Shown one piece after another: positions 35,661 to 49,169 of a DNA stretch of 64,000 nt. A model generated the notes under the pieces. That model did no database searches. It had not been told where the DNA came from and was given only the letters and a program-made list of their open reading frames with translations. The first letter of the stretch is position 1. Each line of letters opens with the position of its first letter. This stretch comes from Schistocephalus solidus (taxonomy: Eukaryota > Platyhelminthes > Cestoda > Diphyllobothriidea > Diphyllobothriidae): positions 1-64,000 of the forward strand of contig WEDG01008619.1 of NCBI GenBank assembly GCA_017591395.1, read 5' to 3'. The translations under genes and the position numbers were made by a program.

Positions 35661-36580
35661 CTTTGAAGAAATCTCTGAAGCAACTGCAAATGAACCAGGC
35701 GACCTGGGAGTACCTCACCCAGGATAGACTGGCATGAAGAAGATCGGTGAGGACTGGTGCAGCAATCTATGAGGCCAACCGGACCGCCGCTGCTAAGGCC
35801 AAACGGGCGGTTCGCAAGTCACAAGCACCATGGATCAACACCGCTAATGCTCAAGGCCTCCCAACATGCCCATGCTGTCAATGCAGCTTCCACGCATGAA
35901 TCGGCCTGGTTGGACATCTTCGGACGCAATGCACCAAAAATCCGAGAATTCGAACTTCTACGTCAAATTCTGCCAAACCTATTTTGGACTCCCCCACCAT
36001 CACTCCTAGCATCAATTCCATTTTTCCTCACCATCATAAAGACCACATCGCAATACTCATCACCTGATACCTCCACCACCACCACCACCGCCACAACTAC
36101 CACCATCAGCGATTGGGATTCTCTCCTAAACTGTCCTCATTGCGACCGCACATTCACATCACGCATTGGCCTGGTTGGTTACTTGCGAATCCATCGTACA
36201 GAGACTGGTGAACCAGTGCCTGGATCACCAACACAGCAGTGATCGCCGCCTCCACTGCCCTCATTGTCCTCGCGCATTAACTTATCGCATGGACCTATAC
36301 GGTCCCAGGGGCATCCATGACAGCGGAATTCACCACAATGCCGGCAACACCGATAACCAATGCACACCCTCCACTCCTGCCATTCTTACCACCACTGCCA
36401 CCCCCATTACCACGAATCACTTCCCCCAGCCCTCCCAATTTATCCTGCCCACATGTGTCGACATAAACCTTGACATTTTGCACTGCTATGCAGCCTTTGG
36501 TCTACGCCTACACGGAAGAGTGGCATCAATACAGGAGCCGCGTGCCAAACCTTTTGGATGCATGGGGTTGACCTTATGAG
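35640..36580 (+). pseudogene. LINE C-terminal C2H2 finger tail
   Basis: After a basic helix-like segment (AIYEANRTAAAKAKRAVRK), finger 1 lies at 35867-35931 (CPCC and IGLVGHLRTQC, with a TGA inside). Finger 2 at 36132-36194 (CPHCDRTF, IGLVGYLRIH) has tyrosine at the first zinc-binding histidine. A TGA follows at 36240, and finger 3 at 36256-36330 (CPHCPRALTYR) lacks its first histidine (GPRGIH instead of GHMRIH). A fourth finger is hardly readable. A threonine-rich linker with a CCA-type repeat lies at about 36070-36110. The tail probably binds nucleic acid for the element; this is inferred from the fold. Confidence 0.85.
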
Positions 36581-36599
36581 CTGCTGCTGGTCTCTTTTC

Positions 36600-37690
36600 T
36601 TTGGATAGTTCGTATCACGCTGGTGTTACCGGAGAAATATTTGGAGGTAACTAAAGGACAGCTTTTAGATCTTTTGCGACCTGGTGAATTACTGAAGCTC
36701 TGAAATTGTATGGTACCAGAGCTGCTATTGCGAGTTCGGTATACTTATGGTGCCTTATCTATGATCGATTTAGTTCCGACTCTCAGGTAGTTAGGTTTGT
36801 TAAAGTAAATCTGGTTGTAAATATAAGTTGACAAACCATTGTTTGCAGTAAGTTCACATTCTTTAAATTTAATGATCTTGCTAGGATCGTAACCCATTCT
36901 GAAATAATTCCCTTTGGCAGATCTAAGATCAACAATTCGAGTTACCTATTTTTGAACTTATGGTCCAGACGGGTAGGAAAACCGTAGAGCCGCTTAAGAT
37001 CTGAAACACAACACAGCCTTCTGGGCAAGGGTAGAGGGTGATCATTTGATCGTCCTCGAATGGAACAAAAATCTTCTAGTACCTTCGTACATAAATTGTT
37101 TTCCATACAGGACCTCAGGAAAATGACTAGAATCTATTTTCGAGGTCCTCGTTGGTAAACAGTAGTCCGGGGTTCTAAAAACTATGAGTTATGACGATAA
37201 ACCGAGGCATATTTAATTTCGTAATGAAATTCCGCAAGTTAATATTGGAATCATACCTCCAAAAACCATTATTTAAAGTAAGCACACATGATTTATTAAA
37301 TAAGAAATTTTACTATCCAAGCTAAATCTCCGTTTATATTTAACTTGAGGGTCATACGGAATTTCCCGAGACTTTATGCTCAAAACATGCTAGTCTAGGT
37401 AATGCCATTGAAATAAAAAGTTCTTACGGTTGAAATTTTCAGTCAACGTTAGCAGCAACGTTATATTTTAACGCGGACACGGTTAGCCGAAACATAAGGG
37501 AAATGTGAACACTAGACATTTGCTTGCAATCATCCAGCAGCAAAAATAGGTTCAAACCGATTTCTAACAATTAAAACTGTCCATACGCCGAGTAAACGTA
37601 GTCTGCATACGTTTCTAACCTAGAAATATGGAGGCCCGCGAGCTACAGTTGGCAGTACGCTAAATGCCGAAGAGTTTCTATTCTGATGTC
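36600..37690. other. Unassigned AT-rich DNA
   Basis: No open frame of note and no recognisable repeat other than possible 3' untranslated sequence of the LINE in the first 100 bases. Confidence 0.4.
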
Positions 37691-37760
37691 CTTACTTTAA
37701 CCTTAATGCTAAATTTAAGTCTAACCCTTACCTTTCCCCTACTTTTTTCTAACGTTAGCA
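37691..37760. repeat. Weak telomere-like tract
   Basis: Contains CTTTAACCTTAATGC and TCTAACCCTTACC variants. The downstream stretch near 37800 (GGAATTTAGGGCAAA) loosely resembles the one after the 30634 tract (TGAATTTGGTGCAAA), suggesting copies of one repeat. Confidence 0.4.
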
Positions 37761-40700
37761 TTTAGCCTCGTTATCTGAACTTCACTGATAAATCTTTAGG
37801 AATTTAGGGCAAAGGCACCTGAAATAACCGTGGTCCATATTACTGTACTCAATCGTTTTGAGGTTACCATTCAACTTCCTTATCAACAAACATTTTCGAG
37901 TTTGTCGGGTTACTGGTTTTTTTCCGAAGAACTAGAAATTTTCGAGCAGGATAACAATGGAGTATCTATTTAGGCGCTCGGCTCATGATTATCTGGCTAA
38001 GCATTCCGAATACTACCCAGCATCGCCTGCACGTTGTTACGATTGGCAGACAGTGCAGTGATCCACAAAGAAATGCAAGTGAACGAGAACGCAGGTGACA
38101 ATTCGAAAGCCCCTTTAGCATTGAAAAGGAGTATAGGCAAAGAAGGCTTAACAGTTCCTCAACAAACACTGCCCATCCGAGTAATTATAACATATATGAA
38201 AACCAGCCACGTTGCACTTTTAAAAACTTTGTGGGGCAGGGGTGGCCTGATTATTGTGTCATGGACGCCTATCAAGATCAAGCAAGAATTTCGACATGTT
38301 TATTTCTTTCTCGCTTTCTTTTATTGTCTTCTGGGGTGTGTGTTAGTACAGTCTTAAGAAGCCCGGGCAATAAGGTTGATGTTTAACTGGTGAAGTTTCA
38401 TTTTTCTCGACTAATACTCACATAAATTGTATGAGCCGTCTATTTTTCTTTATTGGAAATTTTATCCTTAAAACATGTGTAAGCAGCAGGATGAATTTGT
38501 CCCAACAAAGTTCGCAACGGCTTATCAAATGCAACCCGTCTTTGCATAAGATAATTAACGAAAAGAAGCAGACCACAATCTAAATTTGCATAGAATGTCA
38601 ATGCATAACAGCAAGGGTCAGGTGTCTGTAAAAAAATGATCAGATGAAAGACGTTATCTTAAAACATCATATAGGAAAGATAAAGGCGGAGGAGGACTTA
38701 ACGCAAATCGCAGTCATTTGAGAAACTAGGCGTGAAGACTACCAGGGCAATTGGAGATTGACCACGTGGTCCAGCTGCTTGCATAGGTCAAGTTCTTCCC
38801 GTCGTATATACGCTACTTCCAAGAGGCGCAAGGTCCGAGTTGTTGGTTCCAAACAAGTACTCGGTAAGCTGTGTTGAGATCAACAACATGATTGCTGTTC
38901 AACAGATATTTCGTAATCAATGACTGTAATACTTTTTTTCTAGTCTAAAAAGCCAATTAGACAAATGGTCAGAGACCCTGGCTGCCAGTTGCCTTCGCGG
39001 TTACCCAATGTACTTTTATCCAAAATTTCACGTTTATTCACACATTAAATTTGGGGTGGCGTGCAACAGCAAGGCATCCTTTGCCTGGTCGCTTGGAAGG
39101 CTTTTATTCGGCGTGTTAAAGATGAGTTCAGCTGCATTGTACGTCCTTTCTATGGTGCAGAGCAACCGTCACTTTAGTATGTTTGACAATTTGTCACCTT
39201 TAAATGTCATGATATCATAATGGGCTTTTTCGGACCTGACTCTCCCGTCAACGTAGGCTGTAAATGGTTGCCGTACTTTCGAAAAGACGGTTGTAGTTGA
39301 TATGTCATCGCGAACATTGTTTGAACCAATAAATGCTGCTTAGGCCCGTTTTAAATTCATTCCTAGGAAGAAAGTCTTTTATTCTCTCCTTAGGTCAGTG
39401 AAGAAGATCTTGATGTTTTTGTGTAGGTATATGTTAGTGGTAGATTCCATAAGACAGAACTTTCTAATGTCTTTTCACGGGCTCAATATATCTGGAAATA
39501 TCTCAGGATAATTGCAGGCATTTGTGTTGCCACTCTCGTTACCTTTTGCCAAAATTAATTCTCTGCTATGTTTCCTATAATTTGCCCAAATTGAACTCAG
39601 TGTTCTTGTGCACTATCATCCAAAGCGATTTAGTGGTCAAATAAAATTTCAGGAGTCGTAAATTTAAAAATATATTACGCGATGCATATTTACGATAACA
39701 TTGTTTATTTTGCAAGCCAATGAGCACGAAGTGTACTTCCAGGAGGATTTATTTTATAGAAAATTATACTTTTGCGTAAAAATTTGCTGACTTTCCTAGT
39801 GGTAACCAACAGTAACTACGGGAATCAGTTTACCAAATGGATAAACTGAAAGGAATTTTCAGCGCGTTTAATCAGACTTGGTAGTTGACGATTTTTCTAA
39901 AATAATTTATCAGATTTTACTGATAAATCTGTACTTTGACTGGTATAGATCGACCCTAACTGTAACCCAGATGATGTTTATCAGGTTGTAAAGCACAAAA
40001 AAATTGCGTGAACGTGGTCGCTAACGTAACTCACAGAGACACATGGATGTGCTATAAGTACTGAATTTAAACTCCCTTCTTACGTTTTGAACTTTCCAAC
40101 AACACACCAAAACCATTCCTTGGAATTCCCAGACTGAAGTATGTTAGCATTTATAAGTACACCAGCTTGTCCAAATCGTACTCTGATATAAAAGGTCTTA
40201 CAAAAATTTCCCTAGGAAGGTAATAAGCTTACAAGCTGATAAAACCGCGGTATTTAAATTGGTCGCACCTTTTACTTTGCAAAATCCATAATTTTGAAGG
40301 CTGACAATGACAAATAGACGGGTTGTTTTAAACTATCTTTTCCGTGGTCTGAATTACTAGAAAACACCATTAAACCATCCAATAAGTGGTACTTTTTGAC
40401 AAATCAAAAAACGAGCAGAATAGTATATTTTCACTGATTGCGTTTTGAGAAAATTTTAGCATGTGTTTCTTGTTTGTTAAACGAAGGAGAGCTTGATATT
40501 ATAGGTATTTAAAAGTGATTGTAAGTTCCAAACAGGAGAGGCAACTCTGAGTTGAAATTTAATTTAAAATAATGGAATTGGAGTGGCAGTTTTTAACCCC
40601 TTTGCCCAACACGGAAATGACCACTTCCAGTCAAAAGTAGTAAAAACTGTCTTGTCCACTCAGAAATTAATTGCGGGTTGATAATTTTTGGACGTCCGGT

Positions 40701-43526
40701 TTTCCTTAAATGTGCAGAGCCTGCCTTAGTGCCTGCCAAATTAACTCATAAAAGGAAAATTTATATTTGGCGGTTCAACAGTTTAATGTCTTTCGAGAAC
40801 CATACACGATCAGACACAGAATTATGCCATCTGTAGATCTTCACTTATATAACACAATCTGGTATATAACATGGGCCGACATGGTAAAAATTAGGGCAGG
40901 ATTTTATGGTGGGTTAACACTTTAATTATTAAAATTTGTGCAAGTATTCAGTTATTTGCCCTGAATTAAGGAAAGTTCAGCAGCTAACGAGTTCACATTG
41001 TCTAATTTTTCGGGCACTTTTTGAAACGTCCTGAAGAAACAAAAGTAATTCCGAATAAACTGATGAGTGCTTCTAGAACGTATCCTTCTGCGTTCAACAT
41101 TCACCAACTTTAATTTCATAATAAGGGTAAGAAAATTCAATTTAATTCGAACTGACAAAGGGTCCAACATTTGTGAAGACTGCTGAAATTCCAAAGTGAG
41201 CGTTGTTTTCATCCCAAGCAATATTTCAATATGCTGACACACCGTTTTTGTACATTCCTGTTTTTCATTTTCTTTCCGAGGTCACAGTAGGCATCCTATT
41301 GGAGTTTCAGAAAGCTGCTGTTTAAACATTCACATTTCTTGGTAAAATACATATTGTGAACCACATATGTTAGGAATGAAAATGTTCTAGCAAATTGAAT
41401 GTTGAATGGACCAAATGTTAGCTCTTAACTTTACTGTCCTAAACATTTCCTTTTGTTGATTATGCACCTATTGCAGGTTTAATGTTGTACAAATTCTAAA
41501 ATGACGGTAATATTTACAACAAATGGCTTCCTTTGAAACCACTTAGGTATACTAGGCCATAGAGAAGAACGAGGATGTCTACTGAGGCTTACAGGTTGCG
41601 TATTTTGTTACCGTTTTAAAATCTATGATGACAGCTAGAAACCACTGCTATTGCATATTATAGTCATGTAAGTTATCAAACATCCAAGCATACAAGAGGA
41701 ACTGATTTGATTGGCAGCGATATTGGGCCATAAATTTGGCATTCGTTGGAGAGGTTAGCTTTCAATAAATTATAACGAGGAGCTTTCGAGTTATACTGCT
41801 ATTTCCATCAACATTTATATGTTCTCATAAGCTTTTGGAATGATAAGATGTCAACTCTACACCGGGACCAAAATCTCGCTCTTCGCTGCCACGCCTTAGA
41901 GTGGACACAAAGATTAATCGAGGAATAAAAGCAGGTAAATAAGACTCTATAACGTGCGATAATATCAGAAATTCAGTTGAAGTAATTTGTGCCATTTTGA
42001 ATTTGTATCCCATATATATTTTTCTCTATTATGCAAGACTTTATTTGCAGAATCTTTTACCTTCATCAAAAGGGTTCAAGGAACGCGAGGTAATTTCATG
42101 GATGGGCTATTTTGGTCACATATTACGAAATTTAAGACCTAGAAGGATGTGTAGGAATCTGGGGTATGCGCCTACCCGACATAGTAACAACCTAAAAATA
42201 AATTCAAAGTTTATTTTTAGATTTATTAAGCCTCTTCGTCCGACATTTTATAACGTTTTATTTAGTGTTGTGGCGATAGGTAGACCAAAAGAGAAACTGC
42301 TGGTAATACCTGGTGATTTATTCTAGTTTTCTTTTATCCGAATAAGCCACTCAACGAAACATCACTCAAAATGGTTTGAAATGCCTCATCTTGGATGAAT
42401 GTATGTTTATGAGCTTGTCTGTTTCTCAAATCTGTACAGTTACCTAAGTAAAAATGGCCCAAGCTAACTGGGGATATGGATCTACTGGATGATTAAGGGG
42501 AAAAAAATTAAACTTTGCTGTCTTTCAATAACTATTTCCAACCTAGACGAATCTCATAGTATTGTAACCTCTAGCATATTTCTTGCGTTAATTCAATAAC
42601 AAAATAGTAAGTTTAATTTTCCTTTTTTCAGAAAAATACTGCGTCGCACTGTTTCCATTCCATAAAATTGGATCGAGTCATTCCTAATCACTCAATGATG
42701 TTAACTGCTTGGCCCACTGCATGCCCCATAAAACTGTCTAAAGCAGTGCCTCGCTATGAATCACCTCGAAATCAGCCCCAAAATATAAGCGGTGGTCTAC
42801 TGATCATTAAGATACCCTAATGCAAACTAAGTCAGAAGCAGTATCCATCTTAATTACTTTTGATTTGAAAACAATGTCTGAGAGCCCGGTTGGTATACGA
42901 TGTAACATTCAAAAAAGGCGTTGCCCTGTATTTTTTTCGACAATTTAAAGAAAATTTATTTCTGAAAAAAAAGTTGGCTATGCGAATAAAGAGCCTCTCT
43001 GATAATGCTCTACTCTTGCCAAAATCTTATAACTTTATTCATTAGGCGCACACCGATCCTCTATCCCTTCGAGAAAAAATCTATCTTTGAATTAACGACA
43101 CACTTTGCATATAAATAAGTATCTAATAGGATTGAATGAGTGAAGGCCAGATACAATCAAAAAATATATTTTATAAATATCCCTGCATTCCATTTCAATA
43201 AAAATATAGTCCGGCTTTAGCACCTTATTCACAATAAGCACTTGTAAGATATTTTTTTTAACAGCAACTTCAGGCTCTATTTAAAATTACTTGCAGAAAT
43301 AGTATATGTCAGTAAAAGCTGAAATATCGTTTATAGCTACACTCTGAAGCAACTATTTCCAAGTACAAAAAGAATTTTGAATATTTTAAGATGCTGCATT
43401 TTTCAATGACCCAAAGCTATTCGTATTAACTTTTTTATATTAAGCGATGATTGAATGATGTGCCTCCTTGAAGCTTCAAATTTATGAAAGTAATGTTTGT
43501 GAAGTTTCAATGTCCAGATGTTTCCA
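37761..43526. other. Unassigned AT-rich DNA
   Basis: The longest frames (38034-38357 +, 107 codons; 41997-42326 +, 109 codons; 40952-41242 -, 96 codons) carry no motif I recognise. The C-terminal part of the first has a hydrophobic stretch (FFLAFFYCLLGCVLV) that could be a membrane segment if it were translated, but nothing else supports a gene. No known repeat was seen. Confidence 0.45.
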
Positions 43527-44200
43527 TGAGCGAAGCGGAAGGGTTGGTCGAGCACCGGAACAATTCATTTAATATCCTGAGTTTCGAACTCTTACAGGAC
43601 TTCATCTCAGTCAGCATTAGCAACAACAATGGAAACACTTATAAGGAATAAGAAGCAGTCAATTACCATTGACACAGGTCTTGAATTGACTGCATAGGAC
43701 TCTGTACGCCGGCGTCAAATCGATAAATCGACCGATGAGTTTCCCTGCGTGGCCCAGGCTTCAATCAATATTCGGCTCTTCTTGGTTCCTGCGTGGGCGA
43801 TCAGCTCGATGTCTGCGAGGTTTTAATCAAAGCTCTTTCCGTAGATGTGGGCAGCAATTTGCCATAATTTGTCACACCATCATACAGCCAATTTATGTTC
43901 ATATATGTGCGATTCGAGCATGCATTCAAACTTAGCCGTGTAGATACAAGGAGAGTCTAAGCATAGAAAGTGATCCAACACCCCAGATTGTTCTATGGGA
44001 TTATGTTGCTCATTGATGTTCATCACCGTGCTCTTCATGGAAGCTTTGGATTGGTGTGCAAATTCCAACACCTATTCTGGCAACACTGCGCTCAGTCTCT
44101 TCTAAGATTTCCGCAATTTATGGCAAAGCGAGCCATGTTGTTGATCTTTCTCTTTGAATCCTCCGAGAGCTTACGCCTAGGCATCAGCTTATGAGAGGAT
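43527..44200 (-). pseudogene. Penelope-like element 3' part, minus copy of a head-to-head pair
   Basis: Read on the minus strand: linker IAEILEETERSVARIGVGIC, then after a shift EQSGVLDHFLCLDSPCIYTAKF (place of GIY-YIG, where YIG reads YTA), HIYEHKLAV, ELIAHAGTKKSRILIEAW, the C-terminal DLTPAYRVLCSQF, a stop, and a tail with TGTAAGAGTTCGAAACTCAGG. The same C-terminus and tail occur in the plus copy (44340-44884) and in the tiny insertion at 4268-4547. Several frameshifts and stops make it inactive. It belongs to a lineage distinct from the 16/49/57 kb family. Confidence 0.82.
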
Positions 44201-44339
44201 TTTAAATAATCATTCAGTGCAAATTGGTTTCGGAGATATCAAACCTCACGTACCTTTTTCTCTGACCTGCTGCAGTGCGTCTAAATTCGTTGGAAAAACG
44301 TCCTCACACAACTTCATTTATGAGCGAAGGATGGTTTCA

Positions 44340-44884
44340 TTTAGGCGTGCGATGCGATACACAACTCGAGCTCTTCATTACTCTCCTGCAAATGGTAGCT
44401 TTGTATGACGATAATCAGTAATTGATTAAATCCAATATAACCTACTGGGGTATTAGCTAAAATTTCATGTTAAAACTCTCCATTTATCTACATCGGTAAG
44501 GTTGAACACATGCATGGATGGCGCTTATATGCACATAAATTGGTTGTCCAATGGTGCGAAAACATTTTGCAATTTGCCGCTCACACCTAAAGAATTTGTC
44601 ACACTTTCAATATTTCAACCCTCGAGATAATCGTTCACGCCGGAACTAAGAAGAGCAAAGGATTGGTTGAAGCCTGGTTCACGAATGAAACTCAATCAGT
44701 CGATGTATCAAGTTGACGCCCTCGTACAGAGACCTTCGCAATCACCTCCAGACCAACGTCAGTGGTCAATGATTGATATTTATCCCTTATATGTGTCTCT
44801 GACGATGAACCCCTGCACGAGTTCAAAAATCCGAATAATAAACGAATTGTTCCAATGCTCGTGCAACCTTCTCGCTGGCTTAGG
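44340..44884 (+). pseudogene. Penelope-like element 3' part, plus copy of a head-to-head pair
   Basis: The plus strand reads TGVLAKISC, a stop, then NSPFIYIGKV (YIG retained), YAHKLVVQWCENI, EIIVHAGTKKSKGLVEAW, and the C-terminus LTPSYRDLRNHLQTN followed by a stop. The tail contains GAACCCCTGCACGAGTTC, then an end near CTTCTCGCTGGCTTAGG. It is an inverted relative of 43527-44200; the 5' ends face each other over about 140 unassigned bases. The GIY half of the motif is decayed and at least two stops interrupt the frame. Confidence 0.82.
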
Positions 44885-47800
44885 AACTTTATATTAACAT
44901 TATACATCTGGTTCACTATCGATTGTCTGAAACCTGTTCGACAGAATAAGAAAAAAGCAGAAAAAAGATTTTGCAGGTCCTATTTTTGTTCCTTTAGGTC
45001 AGGATGTATTTGGGTTATCAAGTAACGTTTTGGTTATCCTTGTATAGTTAAGCGTAAAAAAGTATAGAAAAAGTAGAGATACTGCAAAACATGAAGCATT
45101 ACCCTAGTTTTTGTTAAAAATCTTTGCATAACAAAAACACTCAATATATTTATATCATTTTAATGGGTTCTTCTGATTGATGAGTTATTTTTCTTCCCAA
45201 GTTGTTGCATATAGGGGGAATATTCACCTTATTTCTCACTCATTAACTCACTTTAGCTGTTTTTTGATAGCCGGAAGCTTCAGCGTTTCCTCTCGGAAAG
45301 TGGGCTAAAATCGTTATGGGTGTAGTGTAAGAAAGTTATCTTTTACTATATTACATCGGCTCACGCAACCTTGACACCTTGACGATATATGGTCCTACCG
45401 AAACCCTTTCAATATCAGTAAGCACTCAAAACGCCCACAGACAGAAGTAAAAGTTCTTGGCTCAACCGATAGTGTGTTGAACATGCTAAGGTCCAGTGCT
45501 CAAAGAAGACGTTTTCAATGTTCCGCTGCGCAAAAAAGGTGGTTTGGGTAAGGCCGATTGACGACGTCTAATAAGTCTGAAACGACTATCACTGTATTCT
45601 TTCTATTTTTTTGGAGACCCTTAAACCAATTTATCTAAAATGGTAAATTGGCATACGCAGCAGCCTTTATTAGTTCTAAGCAATTCCCGCTACAAATGTC
45701 TGCTTTGCAATCATACCCGATAAAATGATTCAAATAATACTTAATACGATACGTAAGGTTTAAGTGCATTTTGAAATTACCCATATATAGGCTCCCGTTG
45801 AGGTAAGCATAGACAGTAATGCTGCTCATTTTTGTGCCTGTTATAAGCCTTATTTGTATCCGCACATAGGTTGTGATAGAATATAATGCAAGTAAAAAAG
45901 AATAGGGGATACAGTTTGCTTACACAATTGCTGAGAGTCCGGGCAATCGTGCTGTTTACAGCATGCAAATAATTTAAAGTACCATTTAAAAAAGGTCAAT
46001 AAGAATGGAAACGACTATGTGACTTTTCTTCGGCATATTGTCAAGCACAGCTAATTATAATGTAGACGCACTTTGCTCCCGTTTTTTCTCTATCTTGCAT
46101 AAATCTTTCTTGTGGGGTATAATTAGCGTTTCTCAAGATTGCATGGTGCTTTATAAGACGCTACTAGTTGATTAAAACACAAGAAATAAGTTTTCACGTT
46201 CCTCCCTTCTGTCCTCGACATTCGTAGTTTGGATTTATTCCAACCTTTAGCCCTTTAGCATAATAAATACTCGATCCCCAGTTTGAACAAAATGAAAAGA
46301 AGGATTTTAAGCGCAACTTGTTCATGTCAGTAAATTGTGAAAACAAACTACAGACATCGACGGCAATAGTGGCAGTTCCTGTCAATGTATGTGGAGGGTT
46401 ACCTCCAAGGTCGTCAACACAGCTGTTTGATGAAAGGGTGGTTGCTACAGTAAGCACTCTGTGGCGGCTGGCGGGGCTAGAGATTGAGTCCCTAGACAGA
46501 TGGATAAGCATCCCATAACGTGGTCGGTGGGCATCCCTCTAGCATTTTGTCATATACCCAATCACACTCGACAGGACAACTAGCCCGCGGTTTAATGCCT
46601 AAGTTACTGGACTTCTACAAAGAGATGGCACGTAGGGGACCCAGGTTTTCTTAAAAAATGTGCTACGTATGGCTTGTTTACGTTGGCCAGTAAGCTCGAA
46701 ACTGCAATTTGAGTCTCCTTTCTAATTGCAGGTAACTTCAGTCTACCTGTTTTCAACTGTAGCGATACACCTTCCCCAAAGTACCGTTCTAATGGTTAGA
46801 GTGGAGGAGACCGGGAAAAGCATTTAATTGTTCAGATAAATTATCCCACTATATCAGCAGAGGAATAGTTGCTATTACAGCAACTGGGCCGTTTATCTCT
46901 TGACAAAAATGAAGAAGAAGCTCCTGAAAAATTACAGATAAAATGTACTATGGCAGTTCTAATTATTCCAACAAACCTCGCTCTGATTGATTTTACTAAC
47001 ATAAACGATTGAAACTTACAGTAAACTTTTATCTTTAAAATATAGTATATATAGATAAAGCATAGTATCTATAGTATGTATAGTTTTAATAGTCTCCTAA
47101 CAAACCACACGCATACAGCAATACCGTTATTTTAAACAACAACCAAATCAGAACTTTACAATTTGATAAGAATATTTGGCTCAGGTTTAAATGACGATAT
47201 TGAAGATTATGTTAAGAATTTCTTTAAATTCTATTTATATACGCATAGTTAATAAGTGAGGCCGGACGATAGGAAAATGGCTTGAAAGGATTGCTGCTTT
47301 TTGAACTTGTTCCACCATCTAGGGCGCAAACTACCCAACCATTCAAGCCGTTGGCTATGTCTCCAGACCAAACGTGGCAGACAAGAAGCAACGTAAAGTC
47401 ATGTTTACATGTAAAAAAGTCCTTCACAGCGCAATCAGTAAGGTTGTAACGAAATGTTAGCTGTCGTTTATTATGCACATTTTGGAGACTGATTTCCACT
47501 TTCAACGACTGACCTATGTATTTTTTATAAAAATTGATATTTCATTTGAGTCAGAAATGTAACTGTGCCCAATAAACAACTCTTTGGTTGGCAGAAGTCT
47601 TTGGTACTACGTAACTACTGTATCTTTTCATCCAGTCGGTAATGAATGCGTTAGTCTTCAGTTCTCCTTCAGAATTATTTTTGCTTCCACATAATGAACA
47701 TGTCTATTGATAAATTTCCCACCGGAGTGTGTTGCTTCATGGTATCCGTGGCACTTCTTTATTGAACATGAGATATATGTTCTCAAATTTTGCACCACTG

Positions 47801-49165
47801 GCTGGTTTTCACGTATAAAAGGGAATAATGATTTTCGAGGTTGGCAACAATAGACTTTTTTAACTCTATCATTGGATTTTATAAGAAAAAATGTTTTCTC
47901 CAAGTAGCTAACCCTGCCATTAGAACGTCACAGCAATGTGCGTAAATTATTTGTGGATTGTTGATTTACTTGCAGCTTGTATTTTTTCACCATATTTTGA
48001 CAGATTCAGAAGCACATTTCGCTTATTGGTGTGTTTGCAAGATGATCTTCTTGGCGTCTAGGGGCCATAGTGTTGACAAATTCTCCTCTGAATTTTTCAT
48101 GCTCAGTAGACTGCAATACGTAGGCAGACGTTACGTATTTTGAAAAATGTAAGAAAGGCATTTCATGTCCTCTCGGTAACGTTCTTCATCTGAGCGATAA
48201 ATTTAAGGACATCGTTTTTGGGCTGCAGATATAAACTCCTCGAAAGGTAGCAGAATGATACCTGTCATAATGTAAGATGACCTCTAAACATGTATCTTGG
48301 CGCTCAGCCAATGTATATAAATTCATTTTTCGCATTCCAAGGGAAGAACATGTATGGGAATTAAAGCTTAACATCGGCCTTTCTTTTCAAAATTATATCC
48401 AAACCCTTAAATTTTGGGCCGCAATTCATAAACATAACATTGGAATGATGTTTTTTGGTATCGATAAATGTTTGAATTATGGATTCCGTCAGATAGCCGG
48501 ATATAGGGTACCCGTGTTAGCGTCTCTTGTCTACCGAAGGCATTTTTTAAGGAACCCAAAACCAGTCATTTCACAAAAATCTATGAATTGAAGTACACAG
48601 TCCGCAGATTTATCAGGAAAGTGGTAAGCGTTGCATTGCTTACGAGAAGTGCAACCAGATTGAAAGATTCACATAATGGAAACAGGCTTTTTCGATAAAA
48701 TTCAGCACCCCTTAAATAATTTTCTTAAAATGACTTTGTTGACCATATATGTTTATGCGGGGATCTGACAGCTTGTGCGTTTATTTTTAAGACTGAATTA
48801 CTGTGTGTCAGACAGCCCTTAGGGAGAAAAGTTACATTGTCCTAAAATAACTGGTCTAAACTGTTAATGTTATGATATCATTGCACAATGTAAAATGACC
48901 AAATTTGCATACAACTTTTATTAACTTGTTGTGTTAGGACATATAACGTCTCTTAATTGGATCGTACGTTTTTACTTGTGGGTATAGGTCAGTGTGAATA
49001 TCGGATAGTTAAAGAGCATAAATGACGAGCATACGCGCTGCTCTCGATAACTTCTCTTCAGGTCAGTACAGTTAAAGGGAAACGTTGGAACGCAGTAGAG
49101 ATTTAAAACATGAAATCGATTATTTTCGTCCGATCTGTGGGTTATCTGAGAAATGTGCATAGAGG
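44885..49165. other. Unassigned AT-rich DNA
   Basis: Frames such as 46194-46511 (-, 105 codons) and 48277-48591 (+, 104 codons) have no recognisable domain. The 46290-46530 stretch is somewhat GC-richer. An AT-rich low-complexity stretch with repeated TAGTAT motifs lies at 47040-47085. Confidence 0.45.
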
Positions 49166-49169
49166 GAGG

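Larger units (their letters stand above)
34300..36600 (+). mobile_element. APE-type LINE with C-terminal C2H2 fingers, internally deleted
   Basis: The plus-strand trace shows, in order, an endonuclease N-terminal part, reverse transcriptase and a zinc-finger tail. The middle of the endonuclease and the start of the RT are missing, and the frame is broken many times. Both ends are unclear: on the left, coding similarity begins near 34345, and on the right, the finger region fades near 36580. The related 3' fragment at 54342-56175 (-) supports the family and shows the finger tail in better condition. Proteins of this layout are abundant in tapeworm genomes and are usually labelled endonuclease-reverse transcriptase. 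The clade is not assigned here. Confidence 0.9.

Noticed and set aside
38034..38357. Small membrane protein gene
   Set aside because: Only a hydrophobic C-terminal stretch supports it; there is no conserved motif and no gene context, and such frames are expected by chance in AT-rich DNA.
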